Source of the DNA: Nocardioides zhouii | GTDB taxonomy: Bacteria; Actinomycetota; Actinomycetes; Propionibacteriales; Nocardioidaceae | Direction of reading: 5' to 3' | NCBI RefSeq assembly: GCF_004137345.1 | Contig: NZ_SDWV01000004.1 | Location: 1 to 64,000, forward strand | Length of the DNA: 64,000 nucleotides | In this document: one piece after another, positions 25,946 through 35,485 of the stretch | Layout: each line of letters starts with the position of its first letter | How positions within the stretch are numbered: the stretch's first letter is position 1 | Notes under the pieces: model-generated | The model's database searches: none | Told to the model about the DNA's origin: nothing | The model's input: the letters and a program-made list of their open reading frames with translations, nothing else | Made by a program: the position numbers and the translations under genes

Positions 25946-26315
25946 CGGCCTGGGAGTCGTCGCCGTCCGGGCCCGGGAGCTCGGCGACGCCCTGACGGGG
26001 TCCGCCGATCCACTGGCCCGCGGGCAGCTCGTTGCCACCGCGTCCCGCGTGGTCGGGGAGGAGCTTCTCGCCGCGGGCCATCACCGGCACGTAGATCGCG
26101 AGGGCGATGAGCACGAACAGCAGCAGTGGTGCGCCGAGGTAGAGGCCCAGCGCGTGCAGCGCGTCCAGGCTGTTGTGCTCAGTCTGGTCGCCCCAGCCCT
26201 CGGGCACGTCGGCGTGGGCCGGAGCGGCGAGGAGGGCCAGCACGGGAGCACTGGTCAGGACGAGGGAGCGGACACCTCGACGGGTCGAGCGTGGACGGCT
26301 GAGGTGCGTGGTCAC
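25923..26315 (-). CDS. Small exported/membrane protein
   Basis: 130 residues: signal peptide or first membrane segment at about 17-33 (ending APAHA), an extracytoplasmic stretch, a second hydrophobic segment at about 60-78 and a cytosolic Gly/Asp-rich tail (about 79-130). No known domain. GTG 26315 has TAGCCT 7 nt upstream. It overlaps the DUF5130 gene and diverges from mscS with 30 bp between starts. Confidence 0.75.
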   Translation of the reverse strand: MTTHLSRPRSTRRGVRSLVLTSAPVLALLAAPAHADVPEGWGDQTEHNSLDALHALGLYLGAPLLLFVLIALAIYVPVMARGEKLLPDHAGRGGNELPAGQWIGGPRQGVAELPGPDGDDSQAGGARGSW

Positions 26316-26322
26316 GGTGCAC

Positions 26323-26328
26323 AGGCTA
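26323..26328 (-). promoter_or_regulatory. -10 hexamer TAGCCT for the small membrane protein
   Basis: TAGCCT is 7 nt before GTG 26315 in a 30-bp divergent gap. Confidence 0.5.
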
Positions 26329-26332
26329 TCGC

Positions 26333-26338
26333 CATACT
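26333..26338 (+). promoter_or_regulatory. -10-like CATACT for mscS
   Basis: CATACT is 7 nt before ATG 26346. The divergent -10 lies only 4 bp away, so polymerases on the two strands would exclude each other. Confidence 0.4.
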
Positions 26339-26345
26339 GGCGGGC

Positions 26346-27410
26346 ATGCCTCACCCCCTCACCACCCCGATCATCAACGTGACCGAGGTCTCCGGGAGAG
26401 AGACCAACCCCCTCATGACCTGCTCGAGCAGCGAGCAGCTGTGCACCTGGGTCCTCGAGCAGACCGGCAACAGCCGGCTGGCCACGGTGACCGACTGGAT
26501 CGTCGGCAAGCCGAGCGCCCTCGTGGGACTGATCATCATCGGACTCCTCGTCCGGTGGCTGCTCCACCGCGTCATCGACCGCATCGTCAAGCGCGCCGAG
26601 GTCGGCGTTCTGCCCAACCGGCTCAGCCGCGCCATCACCGGCGGTCGGATGGGCGCCGCGCTCAACCTGACCGAGGACGCGGGCTACACCCGCCGCGTCC
26701 AGCGCGCGGCCACGATGGGTTCCCTGCTCAAGAGCATCGTCAGCGGCGTCATCATCACCGTCATCGCCCTGATGGCCATCTCCGAGCTCGGCTACGACAT
26801 CGCCCCGCTGATCGCCAGTGCGGGCATCATCGGCGTGGCGCTCGGCTTCGGCTCCCAGGCCCTGGTGAAGGACTTCCTGTCCGGCATCTTCATGATCTTC
26901 GAGGACCAGTACGGCGTCGGCGACGTCGTCGACCTCGGCGAGGCCTCCGGCACCGTCGAGGCCGTGAGCCTGCGCGTCACGCGGCTGCGGGACGTCAACG
27001 GGACGGTCTGGTACGTCCGTAACGGCGAGATCCTCCGCGTCGGCAACATGAGCCAGAACTGGGCACGCACCGTGCTCGACGTGACCGTCGGCTACAAGGA
27101 GGACCTCGTGCGCGTACGTCGCGCGCTCGAGGAGGTCGCCCACGACCTGTGGGACGACGAGGAGTTCACGGGCCTGATCATCGAGGAGCCCGAGGTGTGG
27201 GGCGTGGAGTCGCTCGGCGTCGACGGGATCGTCGTACGCGTCACCCTCAAGACCGCCCCCATGGAGCAGTGGGCCGTGGCGCGGGCCATGCGCGAGCGGG
27301 TCAAGGCGCGCTTCGAGCACGACGGCATCGACCTCGCCGTCGCCCAGCGCGTCATGTGGCAGGAGAGCGCTCCGTCGGCGGCCTCTGCCGAGCCCACCGA
27401 GGAGGCGTAG
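26346..27410 (+). CDS. MscS-family mechanosensitive channel
   Basis: 354 residues. Hydrophobic segments at about 55-75, 118-138 and 145-180; the third, with GVALGFGSQALVKDFLSGIFM, is the pore-lining TM3 of MscS. The beta domain (EDQYGVGDVVDLG) and C-terminal cytosolic cage follow. Releases solutes on hypo-osmotic shock. ATG 26415 is a possible shorter start. Confidence 0.92.
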   Translation: MPHPLTTPIINVTEVSGRETNPLMTCSSSEQLCTWVLEQTGNSRLATVTDWIVGKPSALVGLIIIGLLVRWLLHRVIDRIVKRAEVGVLPNRLSRAITGGRMGAALNLTEDAGYTRRVQRAATMGSLLKSIVSGVIITVIALMAISELGYDIAPLIASAGIIGVALGFGSQALVKDFLSGIFMIFEDQYGVGDVVDLGEASGTVEAVSLRVTRLRDVNGTVWYVRNGEILRVGNMSQNWARTVLDVTVGYKEDLVRVRRALEEVAHDLWDDEEFTGLIIEEPEVWGVESLGVDGIVVRVTLKTAPMEQWAVARAMRERVKARFEHDGIDLAVAQRVMWQESAPSAASAEPTEEA

Positions 27411-27434
27411 CCCCCCGACCGGGACAATGGTGGC

Positions 27435-27812
27435 GTGACCACCACGTTCTACGACGAGATCGGCGGCGAGGAGACGATCCGCACGATCGTCCACCGCTTC
27501 TACGAGGGCGTGGCGGGCGACGAGGTGCTGCGCCCGATGTATCCCGAGGAGGACCTCGGTCCCGCCGAGGAGCGCTTCACGCTGTTCCTCATGCAGTACT
27601 GGGGTGGACCGACGACGTACGGCGACACCCGTGGGCACCCGCGCCTGCGGATGCGCCACGCGCCCTTCGAGGTCACGCCGGGCGCCGCGCAGCACTGGCT
27701 GACCCACTTCCGCGCCGGGCTCGACGCGGCCGACCTCACCCCCGAGCAGGACGCCCGCTTCTGGGACTACGTCACCCACGCCGCGCAGTTCATGGTCAAC
27801 ACGCTCGAGTAG
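27435..27812 (+). CDS. glbO: Truncated haemoglobin, group II (HbO)
   Basis: 125-residue 2-on-2 globin. Tyr23 is at B10, the YWGGPTTYGDTRGHPRLRMRHAPF block holds the proximal His75 (F8) and the GHPRLRMRH hallmark of GlbO. Probable role in O2/NO or peroxide chemistry near the membrane. GTG 27435; GACAAT lies 6 nt upstream and may be a -10. It follows mscS by 24 nt. Confidence 0.95.
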   Translation: MTTTFYDEIGGEETIRTIVHRFYEGVAGDEVLRPMYPEEDLGPAEERFTLFLMQYWGGPTTYGDTRGHPRLRMRHAPFEVTPGAAQHWLTHFRAGLDAADLTPEQDARFWDYVTHAAQFMVNTLE

Positions 27813-27823
27813 ATCGGTCGGGC

Positions 27824-28669
27824 TCAGCCCGCGGCGAGCTCCCGGAACGCGTCGGGGACCGGCGCCGGACGACCGGTCTCGTTGTCGAGGCACACACCGA
27901 CGACCCTGGCGCGCGCGAGCAGCTGGTCGCCGTCGAGCACGACGGACTCGAAGACCACGGACGTGCTGCCGACCCGCGAGACCCACGTGCGGCAGTCGTA
28001 CGGCTCGGGCCGGAACAGGATCGGCCGCTTGTAGTCGACGTCGGTCTGAGCCACGACGAGGTGGTAGCCGTCGCCGAGCTCGCGACCCTGGGCGACCATC
28101 AGCTGGATCCGGGCCTCTTGGAAGTACTCGAAGTACTTCACGTTGTTGACGTGGCCGTAGACGTCGACGTCGCTGAAGCGCACCTGGACGGGGTAGCGCC
28201 CGCCGGGAACGTCGACGACCTCGACGGCGGGCGGGGAGCGGACGGGCTCGTCGGGCTCCAGCAGCCGGGACAGCGACGTCTTCTCCTCGTCGTGGAGGCG
28301 GCGCGGGCGCTCGGTCGCGAAGACGTACGGCGTCAGCACGGTCCGCGCACGCAGGTAGACGGTGCGCTCGCCGTCCTCGTCCTCGGCGAAGATCTCGTAG
28401 GCCATGGTGAAGCTGGCGGCGCGGACCTCGGTGACCCAGCACTCGATGGCCACCGGCTCGAAGCCGAAGGTGAGCGAGGAGACGTACGTGACCTCGTGGC
28501 GCACCACGACCACTCCCTCGGCCAGGTCGTCGGCGCGACTGTCCGGGGCGTGCGTGCGGAACATGTCGACGCGCGCCTCCTGGAGGTAGTCGACGTACGT
28601 GACGTTGTTGACGTGGCCGAGAAGGTCGAGGTCGGCCCACCGGAGCGGGCACTTGTAGAGATGACGCAC
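27824..28669 (-). CDS. Tandem-hotdog acyl-CoA thioesterase
   Basis: 281 residues with two 4HBT hotdog domains. Each carries the motif WADLDLLGHVNNVTYVDY (about 11-28) or FSDVDVYGHVNNVKYFEYFQEAR (about 163-185), with Asp and Asn/His active-site positions preserved in both. Hydrolyses acyl-CoA thioesters; chain preference unknown. It starts at GTG 28669. A GATCGTC-GCA-GACGATC palindrome at 28675-28691 lies just upstream and might be an operator. Confidence 0.9.
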   Translation of the reverse strand: MRHLYKCPLRWADLDLLGHVNNVTYVDYLQEARVDMFRTHAPDSRADDLAEGVVVVRHEVTYVSSLTFGFEPVAIECWVTEVRAASFTMAYEIFAEDEDGERTVYLRARTVLTPYVFATERPRRLHDEEKTSLSRLLEPDEPVRSPPAVEVVDVPGGRYPVQVRFSDVDVYGHVNNVKYFEYFQEARIQLMVAQGRELGDGYHLVVAQTDVDYKRPILFRPEPYDCRTWVSRVGSTSVVFESVVLDGDQLLARARVVGVCLDNETGRPAPVPDAFRELAAG

Positions 28670-28674
28670 GCCCC

Positions 28675-28691
28675 GATCGTCGCAGACGATC
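28675..28691. promoter_or_regulatory. Palindrome upstream of the thioesterase
   Basis: GATCGTC-GCA-GACGATC is a perfect 7-bp inverted repeat with a 3-nt spacer, beginning 6 bp before the start codon. It could be an operator or a short hairpin; no regulator is assigned. Confidence 0.35.
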
Positions 28692-28740
28692 AGTCCGTGG
28701 AGCGTCGCAGACGGGCGACGCCGGGGCGCGAGCCGAACGG

Positions 28741-28923
28741 TCAGTGGGCGAAGTGCAGGCGACCGTAGTAGGCCGGGATGGACTCGCGGCGGTCCCGGCG
28801 GTCGCGCCGGGTCGCGCGGAGGGCGGCGGGGACCGTGAAGGCGGCCAATGCGATGGCGGCGACGGCGGCGAGGACGACGACCGTCAGGAGGACGATGACG
28901 GCGGTGGGATCGAGGAGCTGCAT
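28741..28923 (-). CDS. Small single-pass membrane protein
   Basis: 60 residues with one hydrophobic stretch (about 7-36, rich in Val and Ala) and a basic C-terminus (RATRRDRRDRRES). AGGA lies 8 nt before ATG 28923. Upstream are two operator-like repeats shared with the divergent tetR gene, which suggests this is the main target of that regulator. No known family. Confidence 0.65.
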   Translation of the reverse strand: MQLLDPTAVIVLLTVVVLAAVAAIALAAFTVPAALRATRRDRRDRRESIPAYYGRLHFAH

Positions 28924-28935
28924 GACTGGGTTCCT

Positions 28936-28968
28936 TTCTACAGGTGTAGAACTTTTACGTATGTAGAA
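28936..28968. promoter_or_regulatory. Tandem TetR-type operators
   Basis: TTCTACA-GG-TGTAGAA at 28936-28951 is a perfect 7-bp inverted repeat with a 2-nt spacer. A second, weaker copy TTTTACG-TA-TGTAGAA is at 28953-28968; the centres are 17 bp apart. They lie between the small membrane gene and the divergent tetR gene, in an unusually AT-rich patch. Confidence 0.6.
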
Positions 28969-29005
28969 GAATACTCCGGAGCGCGGTGGAGGCAAGCCCG
29001 CCCGG

Positions 29006-29011
29006 TAGTGT
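29006..29011 (+). promoter_or_regulatory. -10 hexamer TAGTGT for the tetR gene
   Basis: TAGTGT would give a leader of about 20 nt that contains GAGGAGGAG, the ribosome-binding site before GTG 29038. Confidence 0.4.
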
Positions 29012-29037
29012 CCTGCGTCACCGTCGAGGAGGAGCCC

Positions 29038-29628
29038 GTGAGCCCAGCGAGCGAGGAGCTCAGCCCGCGCCGGCGCGAGATCCTGGCTGCGGCCACGACC
29101 GTGCTGGCCGAGCAGGGCAACCGTGGTCTGACGCACCGCGCCGTCGACCGGGAGGCGGGCCTGTCCGAGGGCAGCTCGTCGGCGTACTTCCGTACGCGTG
29201 ATGCACTGCTGGGCGCCCTGGGCGACTTCGTCGCCGACCAGCTCGCCGCCGACGTCGAGGCGCTGGGCGCCCGGCTCGCCGACTGCCCGGGCGACCACGA
29301 GCGGGCGGTAGCGGAGGTGTCACGGCTCTTCGCCCGGTGGCTCGACCAGCCGGACCTGCTGGCCGCGCGACTGGAGCTGACGGTTGCTGCCACGCGGGAT
29401 CCCCGCCTGGCAGCGCGATTCACCCTGTGGCGCGAGGACCTGGTCGCGATGGTGCGTGCGGTGATGAGCGGGGCCGGCAAGGACGGTGGTGCGTCGGCCG
29501 AGACGCTGGTCGCGGCGCTCGACGGCGTGCTGCTCGCGTCCCTGATGCTGCCGGTCCGTCGCCGCCGCAGGTTCGTCGCCGAGAGCGTCGAGCAGCTCCT
29601 CGCCGGGCTGGGCCCTCCCGAGCCGTAG
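29038..29628 (+). CDS. TetR-family transcriptional regulator
   Basis: 196 residues. N-terminal HTH: RRREILAAATTVLAEQGNRGLTHRAVDREAGLSEGSSSAYF (about 10-50) is a clear TetR recognition region; the C-terminal helical ligand domain follows (DQLAADVEAL...). GTG 29038 is the only start near the strong GAGGAGGAG. It is divergent from the small membrane protein and upstream of a thiolase on the same strand. Ligand unknown. Confidence 0.88.
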   Translation: MSPASEELSPRRREILAAATTVLAEQGNRGLTHRAVDREAGLSEGSSSAYFRTRDALLGALGDFVADQLAADVEALGARLADCPGDHERAVAEVSRLFARWLDQPDLLAARLELTVAATRDPRLAARFTLWREDLVAMVRAVMSGAGKDGGASAETLVAALDGVLLASLMLPVRRRRRFVAESVEQLLAGLGPPEP

Positions 29629-29636
29629 GCCCGGAC

Positions 29637-29642
29637 TAGGGT
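29637..29642 (+). promoter_or_regulatory. -10 hexamer TAGGGT for the thiolase gene
   Basis: TAGGGT would start transcription near 29649, leaving a 32-nt leader with GGAG 6 nt before ATG 29681, so this gene is leadered. Confidence 0.45.
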
Positions 29643-29680
29643 GCGGGGAGACCGTGACCCACGAGTAACCGGAGTTCTCC

Positions 29681-30895
29681 ATGCCCGAGGCAGTGATCGT
29701 TTCCGCAGCGCGCTCCCCCATCGGCCGCGCCAACAAGGGCTCGCTGAAGGACTTCCGCCCCGACGACCTGACGGCCCTCGTCGTACAGGCCGCGCTGGAC
29801 AAGATCCCTGATCTCGACCCGACCACGATCGAGGACCTGCTCCTCGGCTGCGGCCTCCCGGGCGGCGAGTCGGGCAACAACATGGCGCGCGTGGTCACGA
29901 CGCTGCTCGGGCTCGAGGTGCCGGGCGCGACCGTCACCCGCTACTGCTCGTCGTCGGTGCAGACGACCCGCATGGCCTTCCACGCGATCAAGGCCGGCGA
30001 GGGCGACATCTTCGTCTCGGCCGGCGTCGAGACGGTGTCGCGCTTCGCCAAGGGCACCTCCGACCACATCCCCGGCACGCGCAACCCGCTCTTCGAGGAC
30101 GCCGGCGCCCGCACCGACGACTACGCCAAGGGTGGCCAGGACTGGCACGACCCCCGCGAGGACGGCCTCGTTCCCGACATCTACATCGCGATGGGCCAGA
30201 CGGCCGAGAACGTTGCCCGCCTGCGCGGCCTGGACCGCAAGGAGCTCGACGAGTTCGCGGTCCGCTCGCAGAGCCTCGCCGAGAAGGCGATCGCCGACGG
30301 CTTCTGGGCGCGCGAGATCACCCCCGTCACGACGCCCGACGGCACGGTCGTCAGCGCCGACGACGGCCCGCGGGCGGGAGTGACGTACGACGCCCTCGCC
30401 GGCCTGGACCCGGTGTTCCGCCCTGACGGTGTCGTCACGGCCGGCAACTGCTGCGCCCTCAACGACGGCGCCGCGGCCGTGGTGATCATGTCCGACACCA
30501 AGGCCGCCGAGCTCGGCCTCACGCCGCTCGCCCGGATCGTCTCGACCGGCGTCTCGGGCCTCTCCCCCGAGATCATGGGCCTCGGTCCTGTCGAGGCGAC
30601 GAAGAACGCCCTCAAGCACGCGGGGATGAGCATCGGCGACATCGACCTCGTCGAGATCAACGAGGCCTTCGCCGCGCAGGTCGTGCCGTCCTACCAGGAC
30701 CTCGGCATCGACCTCGACCGGCTCAACGTCAACGGTGGGGCGATCGCGGTGGGCCACCCCTTCGGCATGACCGGCGCGCGGCTGCAGAACACGATGCTCA
30801 ACAGCCTCGACTGGCACGACAAGTCGACCGGCCTGATCACGATGTGCGTCGGCGGCGGCCAGGGCATGGCGATGATCCTGGAGCGCGTGGGCTGA
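29681..30895 (+). CDS. Acetyl-CoA acetyltransferase / thiolase
   Basis: 404-residue thiolase. Nucleophile Cys89 is in [21 protein letters not shown] and the second catalytic Cys in CVGGGQG are intact. It may act in beta-oxidation or in making acetoacetyl-CoA; the sequence alone does not separate these. GGAG lies 6 nt before ATG. A marR gene follows 35 nt downstream. Confidence 0.95.
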   Translation: MPEAVIVSAARSPIGRANKGSLKDFRPDDLTALVVQAALDKIPDLDPTTIEDLLLGCGLPGGESGNNMARVVTTLLGLEVPGATVTRYCSSSVQTTRMAFHAIKAGEGDIFVSAGVETVSRFAKGTSDHIPGTRNPLFEDAGARTDDYAKGGQDWHDPREDGLVPDIYIAMGQTAENVARLRGLDRKELDEFAVRSQSLAEKAIADGFWAREITPVTTPDGTVVSADDGPRAGVTYDALAGLDPVFRPDGVVTAGNCCALNDGAAAVVIMSDTKAAELGLTPLARIVSTGVSGLSPEIMGLGPVEATKNALKHAGMSIGDIDLVEINEAFAAQVVPSYQDLGIDLDRLNVNGGAIAVGHPFGMTGARLQNTMLNSLDWHDKSTGLITMCVGGGQGMAMILERVG

Positions 30896-30918
30896 GCGGG
30901 ATCGCCCGTCTCGCCCCT

Positions 30919-30924
30919 TAGGGT
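30919..30924 (+). promoter_or_regulatory. -10 hexamer TAGGGT for the second marR
   Basis: TAGGGT is 6 nt before ATG 30931. GGAG also lies close by, but only 2 nt from the ATG, too near for a good Shine-Dalgarno spacing. Confidence 0.5.
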
Positions 30925-30930
30925 GGAGCC

Positions 30931-31419
30931 ATGACCGTGACCGGGGAGGCGCGCTGGCTCGACGATGCCCAGCAGCACTCGTGGCGTGCCCTGATGATGG
31001 GCATCACGCTCCTGATGGAGCGCCTCGACGACGACCTGCGCCGTGAGTTCGCCATGTCGCTCACCGAGTACGAGGTGCTGGTGCGGCTCTCCGAGCGCCC
31101 GGGCCGAGCGATGCGGATGGCGCAACTGGCCGACGCGATGGCCCACTCACGCAGCCGGGTGACGCACACCGTGGCGAGGATGGAAGCCGTCGGCTACATC
31201 ACCCGCGGCACGACCCCGGAGGACGGTCGCGGCGTCGTGGCGACGATGACGCAGCAGGGCTTCGAGCTCCTCGAGAAGGCCGCGCCCTGCCACGTCGAGA
31301 GCGTGCGCCGCAACATCGTCGACCTGGTGTCCGAGGGCGACTTCGCGGCCGTGGGACGGGTGTTCGACGCGGTCGCCGACCACCTCGTCACCCGCCACCC
31401 GGAGTCCGAGATCCGCTAG
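30931..31419 (+). CDS. MarR-family transcriptional regulator
   Basis: 162 residues; winged helix with [30 protein letters not shown] (about 53-82) and wing [17 protein letters not shown]. It has its own TAGGGT -10. It converges on ettA with 9 nt between stops. The target is unknown; the upstream thiolase gene is a candidate. Confidence 0.9.
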   Translation: MTVTGEARWLDDAQQHSWRALMMGITLLMERLDDDLRREFAMSLTEYEVLVRLSERPGRAMRMAQLADAMAHSRSRVTHTVARMEAVGYITRGTTPEDGRGVVATMTQQGFELLEKAAPCHVESVRRNIVDLVSEGDFAAVGRVFDAVADHLVTRHPESEIR

Positions 31420-31428
31420 CTGCCCGTC

Positions 31429-33111
<1,683 letters not shown>

Positions 33112-33118
33112 GCGGGCG

Positions 33119-33124
33119 AGCCTA
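33119..33124 (-). promoter_or_regulatory. -10 hexamer TAGGCT for ettA
   Basis: TAGGCT is 7 nt before ATG 33111. Confidence 0.55.
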
Positions 33125-33176
33125 CGGTGAACGGCGCTCTCGCCGACAATCGCAGTCGCGCCCGACCCGGCCGTCG

Positions 33177-33224
33177 GGACGTGTGACGATCCGGTTGTCC
33201 GGACGACCGGATCGTCACACGTCC
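33177..33224. terminator. Palindromic element, copy 1 (48 bp)
   Basis: Two 24-bp arms differ at one position and meet without a spacer; the outer sequence is GGACGTGTGACGATCCGG and its reverse complement. It begins 10 nt after the SSB-like stop (minus strand). A near-identical element occurs at 43326-43371, so it is a dispersed repeat, probably a terminator. Confidence 0.7.
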
Positions 33225-33234
33225 GGCGAGTGCC

Positions 33235-33630
33235 TCACGCGGCCTGGGGGCCTGCCATCTCCGGGACGGCCTCGACCGGCGCCGGCTTGCTGAAGGCCGT
33301 CGTGCCGTGGGCCAGGTCGTGCCCGACCGAGGTGGCGACCACCTCCCACGAGGTCTGCGGCTTGCCGTCGCGCTCCCAGGAGTCGGCGACGAGGCGGCCG
33401 TGGACCACCACCGGGTCGCCGCTCTGGAGGGACGCCGCGACGTGGCGGGCGAGTCGGTTCCACACCTTGACGGTGTGCCAGGACGTGCTGCCCTTGACCC
33501 ACTCGCCGTCGCGGTAGCGGGTCGGCGTGCAGGCGACGCGGAAGGACGCGACGGCGCGGCCCTCGGCGACCTCGCGGAGCGTGACCTCGCCGCCGATCCA
33601 GCCGGCCAGGGTGATCTGGGTGTCGTACAT
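33235..33630 (-). CDS. Single-stranded-DNA-binding protein paralogue
   Basis: 131 residues with an SSB-type OB fold: VASFRVACTPTRYRDGEWVKGSTSWHTVKVWNRLARHV and GDPVVVHGRLVADSWERDGK. It ends in EMAGPQAA and lacks the acidic DDDIPF tip that housekeeping SSB uses to recruit partners. This suggests an accessory SsbB-like protein. ATG 33630 is chosen because AGGAG is 8 nt upstream; ATG 33636 is only 2 nt from it. Confidence 0.88.
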   Translation of the reverse strand: MYDTQITLAGWIGGEVTLREVAEGRAVASFRVACTPTRYRDGEWVKGSTSWHTVKVWNRLARHVAASLQSGDPVVVHGRLVADSWERDGKPQTSWEVVATSVGHDLAHGTTAFSKPAPVEAVPEMAGPQAA

Positions 33631-33789
33631 CGACATGTCTCCTGTGTCGGCGGCGGTGGTTCCGCCGCGATCACCCAAGGCTGGGCACCGCGACCGACAG
33701 GAGCAGCCCGCGCCGGTCGCGGGCTGTGGACGACGCCGGATCAGGCGTGCCTGTGGACGGCCAGTGGCCAGCCGGAGAACCCGAGCGGG

Positions 33790-35445
33790 TCAGCGCAGCG
33801 CGGCGGTGAGTCCGTCGCGGACCTCGGCGTAGGAGACCAGCTCGGCCTGGATCGGCGCGACCACCATCTCCTCGGAGACCGCCGAGATGGCGTCGCGGAG
33901 CCGCTTGTCGGCCTTGCGGGCGCGGGCCTTCGCGGTCAGCGACACCAGCCAGCGGCACACCAGCGCGAGGAGCAGGCCGAGACCCACGCCGCCGAGCAGC
34001 AGGAGGGTCGGGAGCGGGAAGTTCCCCACCTCGGGCGTCGGCGGCTCGGGCAGGCGGGCGTACGAGCCGAAGGCCAGCAGCGCCAGCCAGCCCGCACCGA
34101 CGAGCGCAGAGAGGATGAGGACGTACTGGAGGATCTTCACCAGGCCCGCCCACACGGGGATCTTGTCGGCGCCGAGGTCGGTGGACGCCACGGCCCGGTC
34201 GAGCCGGTCGCCCAGGTCGGGCAGCCGGGACACCGACGCGGCTCGTACGGCGTGGGCCCATGACGGCGCCATCCCCTCGCCGACCTGGTCGGCGAGGGCG
34301 CGGACCTCGGTGTCGACGCGCGCCCGCTGCACACCGGTGGCCTTCGGCACCGAGGTGCGCGACGCCCCGGTGAGCTCCTTGCCGGCGGCGCCCAGGTTGA
34401 GGTGCAGCCGCTTGAGCGGGTCGGGCTTGAGACGGGAGAACCACGCGGTGACCGGCCAGCCCGTGGCGCGGTTCGCGCGCAGCCGCGTGGAGTCGGCGAC
34501 CGCCTTGACGACGGTCGGCACGCCCGCGGCGTCGGCGAAGGCGTCGTCGAGCGCGGCGACGCGCTCCTTCGACAGGGTCGGTGCCTTCCCGCTGCCGGCC
34601 GCTTCCTGGAGGCGCTCGGCGGCGGCCCTCACGTCGGCCGCGAGGCGCGAGCGGGTCACCTTCTTCTCCGCGACACGCTTGACGACCAGGCCGCGCAGCT
34701 CGTCGACGCCCCAGCCGTGGCGCGCGCTGATCGGCAGGACCGGCACGCCGGCGAGGCCGTCGGCCTCCAGCAGGCGGCGTACGTCGTCCACCATGCTGGC
34801 GCGACGGTTCTCCGGGACGGTGTCGATGTGGTTGAGGACCACGAGCATCACGTCGCGGTGGCCCGCGAGCGGCTTGAGGAAGCGGTCGTGGATAGCCGCG
34901 TCGGCGTACTTCTGCGGGTCGAGCACCCAGATCAGCATGTCGGCGAGCTGCACCAGCCGGTCGACCTCGAGGTGGTGGGACACCTCGGTGGAGTCGTGGT
35001 CGGGCAGGTCGAGCAGCACGACGCCGCGCATCTCGACGTCCTCGTCGGCCGACGAGAGCATCGAGTCGCGGGTGACCTGGTGGCGGGCCGGGATGCCGAG
35101 CCACTCGAGGAGCTCCTCGGCCCCTTCCTTGCCCCAGACGCACGCCGTGGCCCACGACGTGGTGGGCCGGCGTACGCCGACGGATGCGAGCTCGAGCCCG
35201 GCGAGCGCGTTGAAGGTGGAGGACTTCCCGGAGCCCGTCGCACCGGCGAGGGCGACGACGGTGTGGTCGGCGGAGAGCTTGAGGCGACCGGCGGCACGGG
35301 CGGCGACCGCAGCGGCGTGGTCGACGACGACATCGTCGACCCGGCCACGCGCACCAGCGGCGGCGCGCTCCAGTCCGTCGACGCGGGCGCCGATGTCAGA
35401 GCTCCTGGCGACCAGCTTCTTGGCCCCTTCGAGCAACGACGTCAT
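33790..35445 (-). CDS. Dynamin-like / YfjP-type membrane GTPase
   Basis: 551 residues. G1 GATGSGKSS at 68-76, G3 DLPDHDS near 147, G4 NHID near 190; two adjacent membrane segments at about 440-465 and 485-510, then a charged C-terminal helix. The layout (GTPase, helical stalk, membrane hairpin) recalls bacterial dynamin-like proteins. Third gene of prsW-GTPase A-GTPase B; starts 40 nt after GTPase A ends, with AGGGAG close upstream. Confidence 0.85.
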   Translation of the reverse strand: MTSLLEGAKKLVARSSDIGARVDGLERAAAGARGRVDDVVVDHAAAVAARAAGRLKLSADHTVVALAGATGSGKSSTFNALAGLELASVGVRRPTTSWATACVWGKEGAEELLEWLGIPARHQVTRDSMLSSADEDVEMRGVVLLDLPDHDSTEVSHHLEVDRLVQLADMLIWVLDPQKYADAAIHDRFLKPLAGHRDVMLVVLNHIDTVPENRRASMVDDVRRLLEADGLAGVPVLPISARHGWGVDELRGLVVKRVAEKKVTRSRLAADVRAAAERLQEAAGSGKAPTLSKERVAALDDAFADAAGVPTVVKAVADSTRLRANRATGWPVTAWFSRLKPDPLKRLHLNLGAAGKELTGASRTSVPKATGVQRARVDTEVRALADQVGEGMAPSWAHAVRAASVSRLPDLGDRLDRAVASTDLGADKIPVWAGLVKILQYVLILSALVGAGWLALLAFGSYARLPEPPTPEVGNFPLPTLLLLGGVGLGLLLALVCRWLVSLTAKARARKADKRLRDAISAVSEEMVVAPIQAELVSYAEVRDGLTAALR

Positions 35446-35485
35446 GACTCCCTCACGATCCGGTGGTGCAGGTGGCACACCAACC

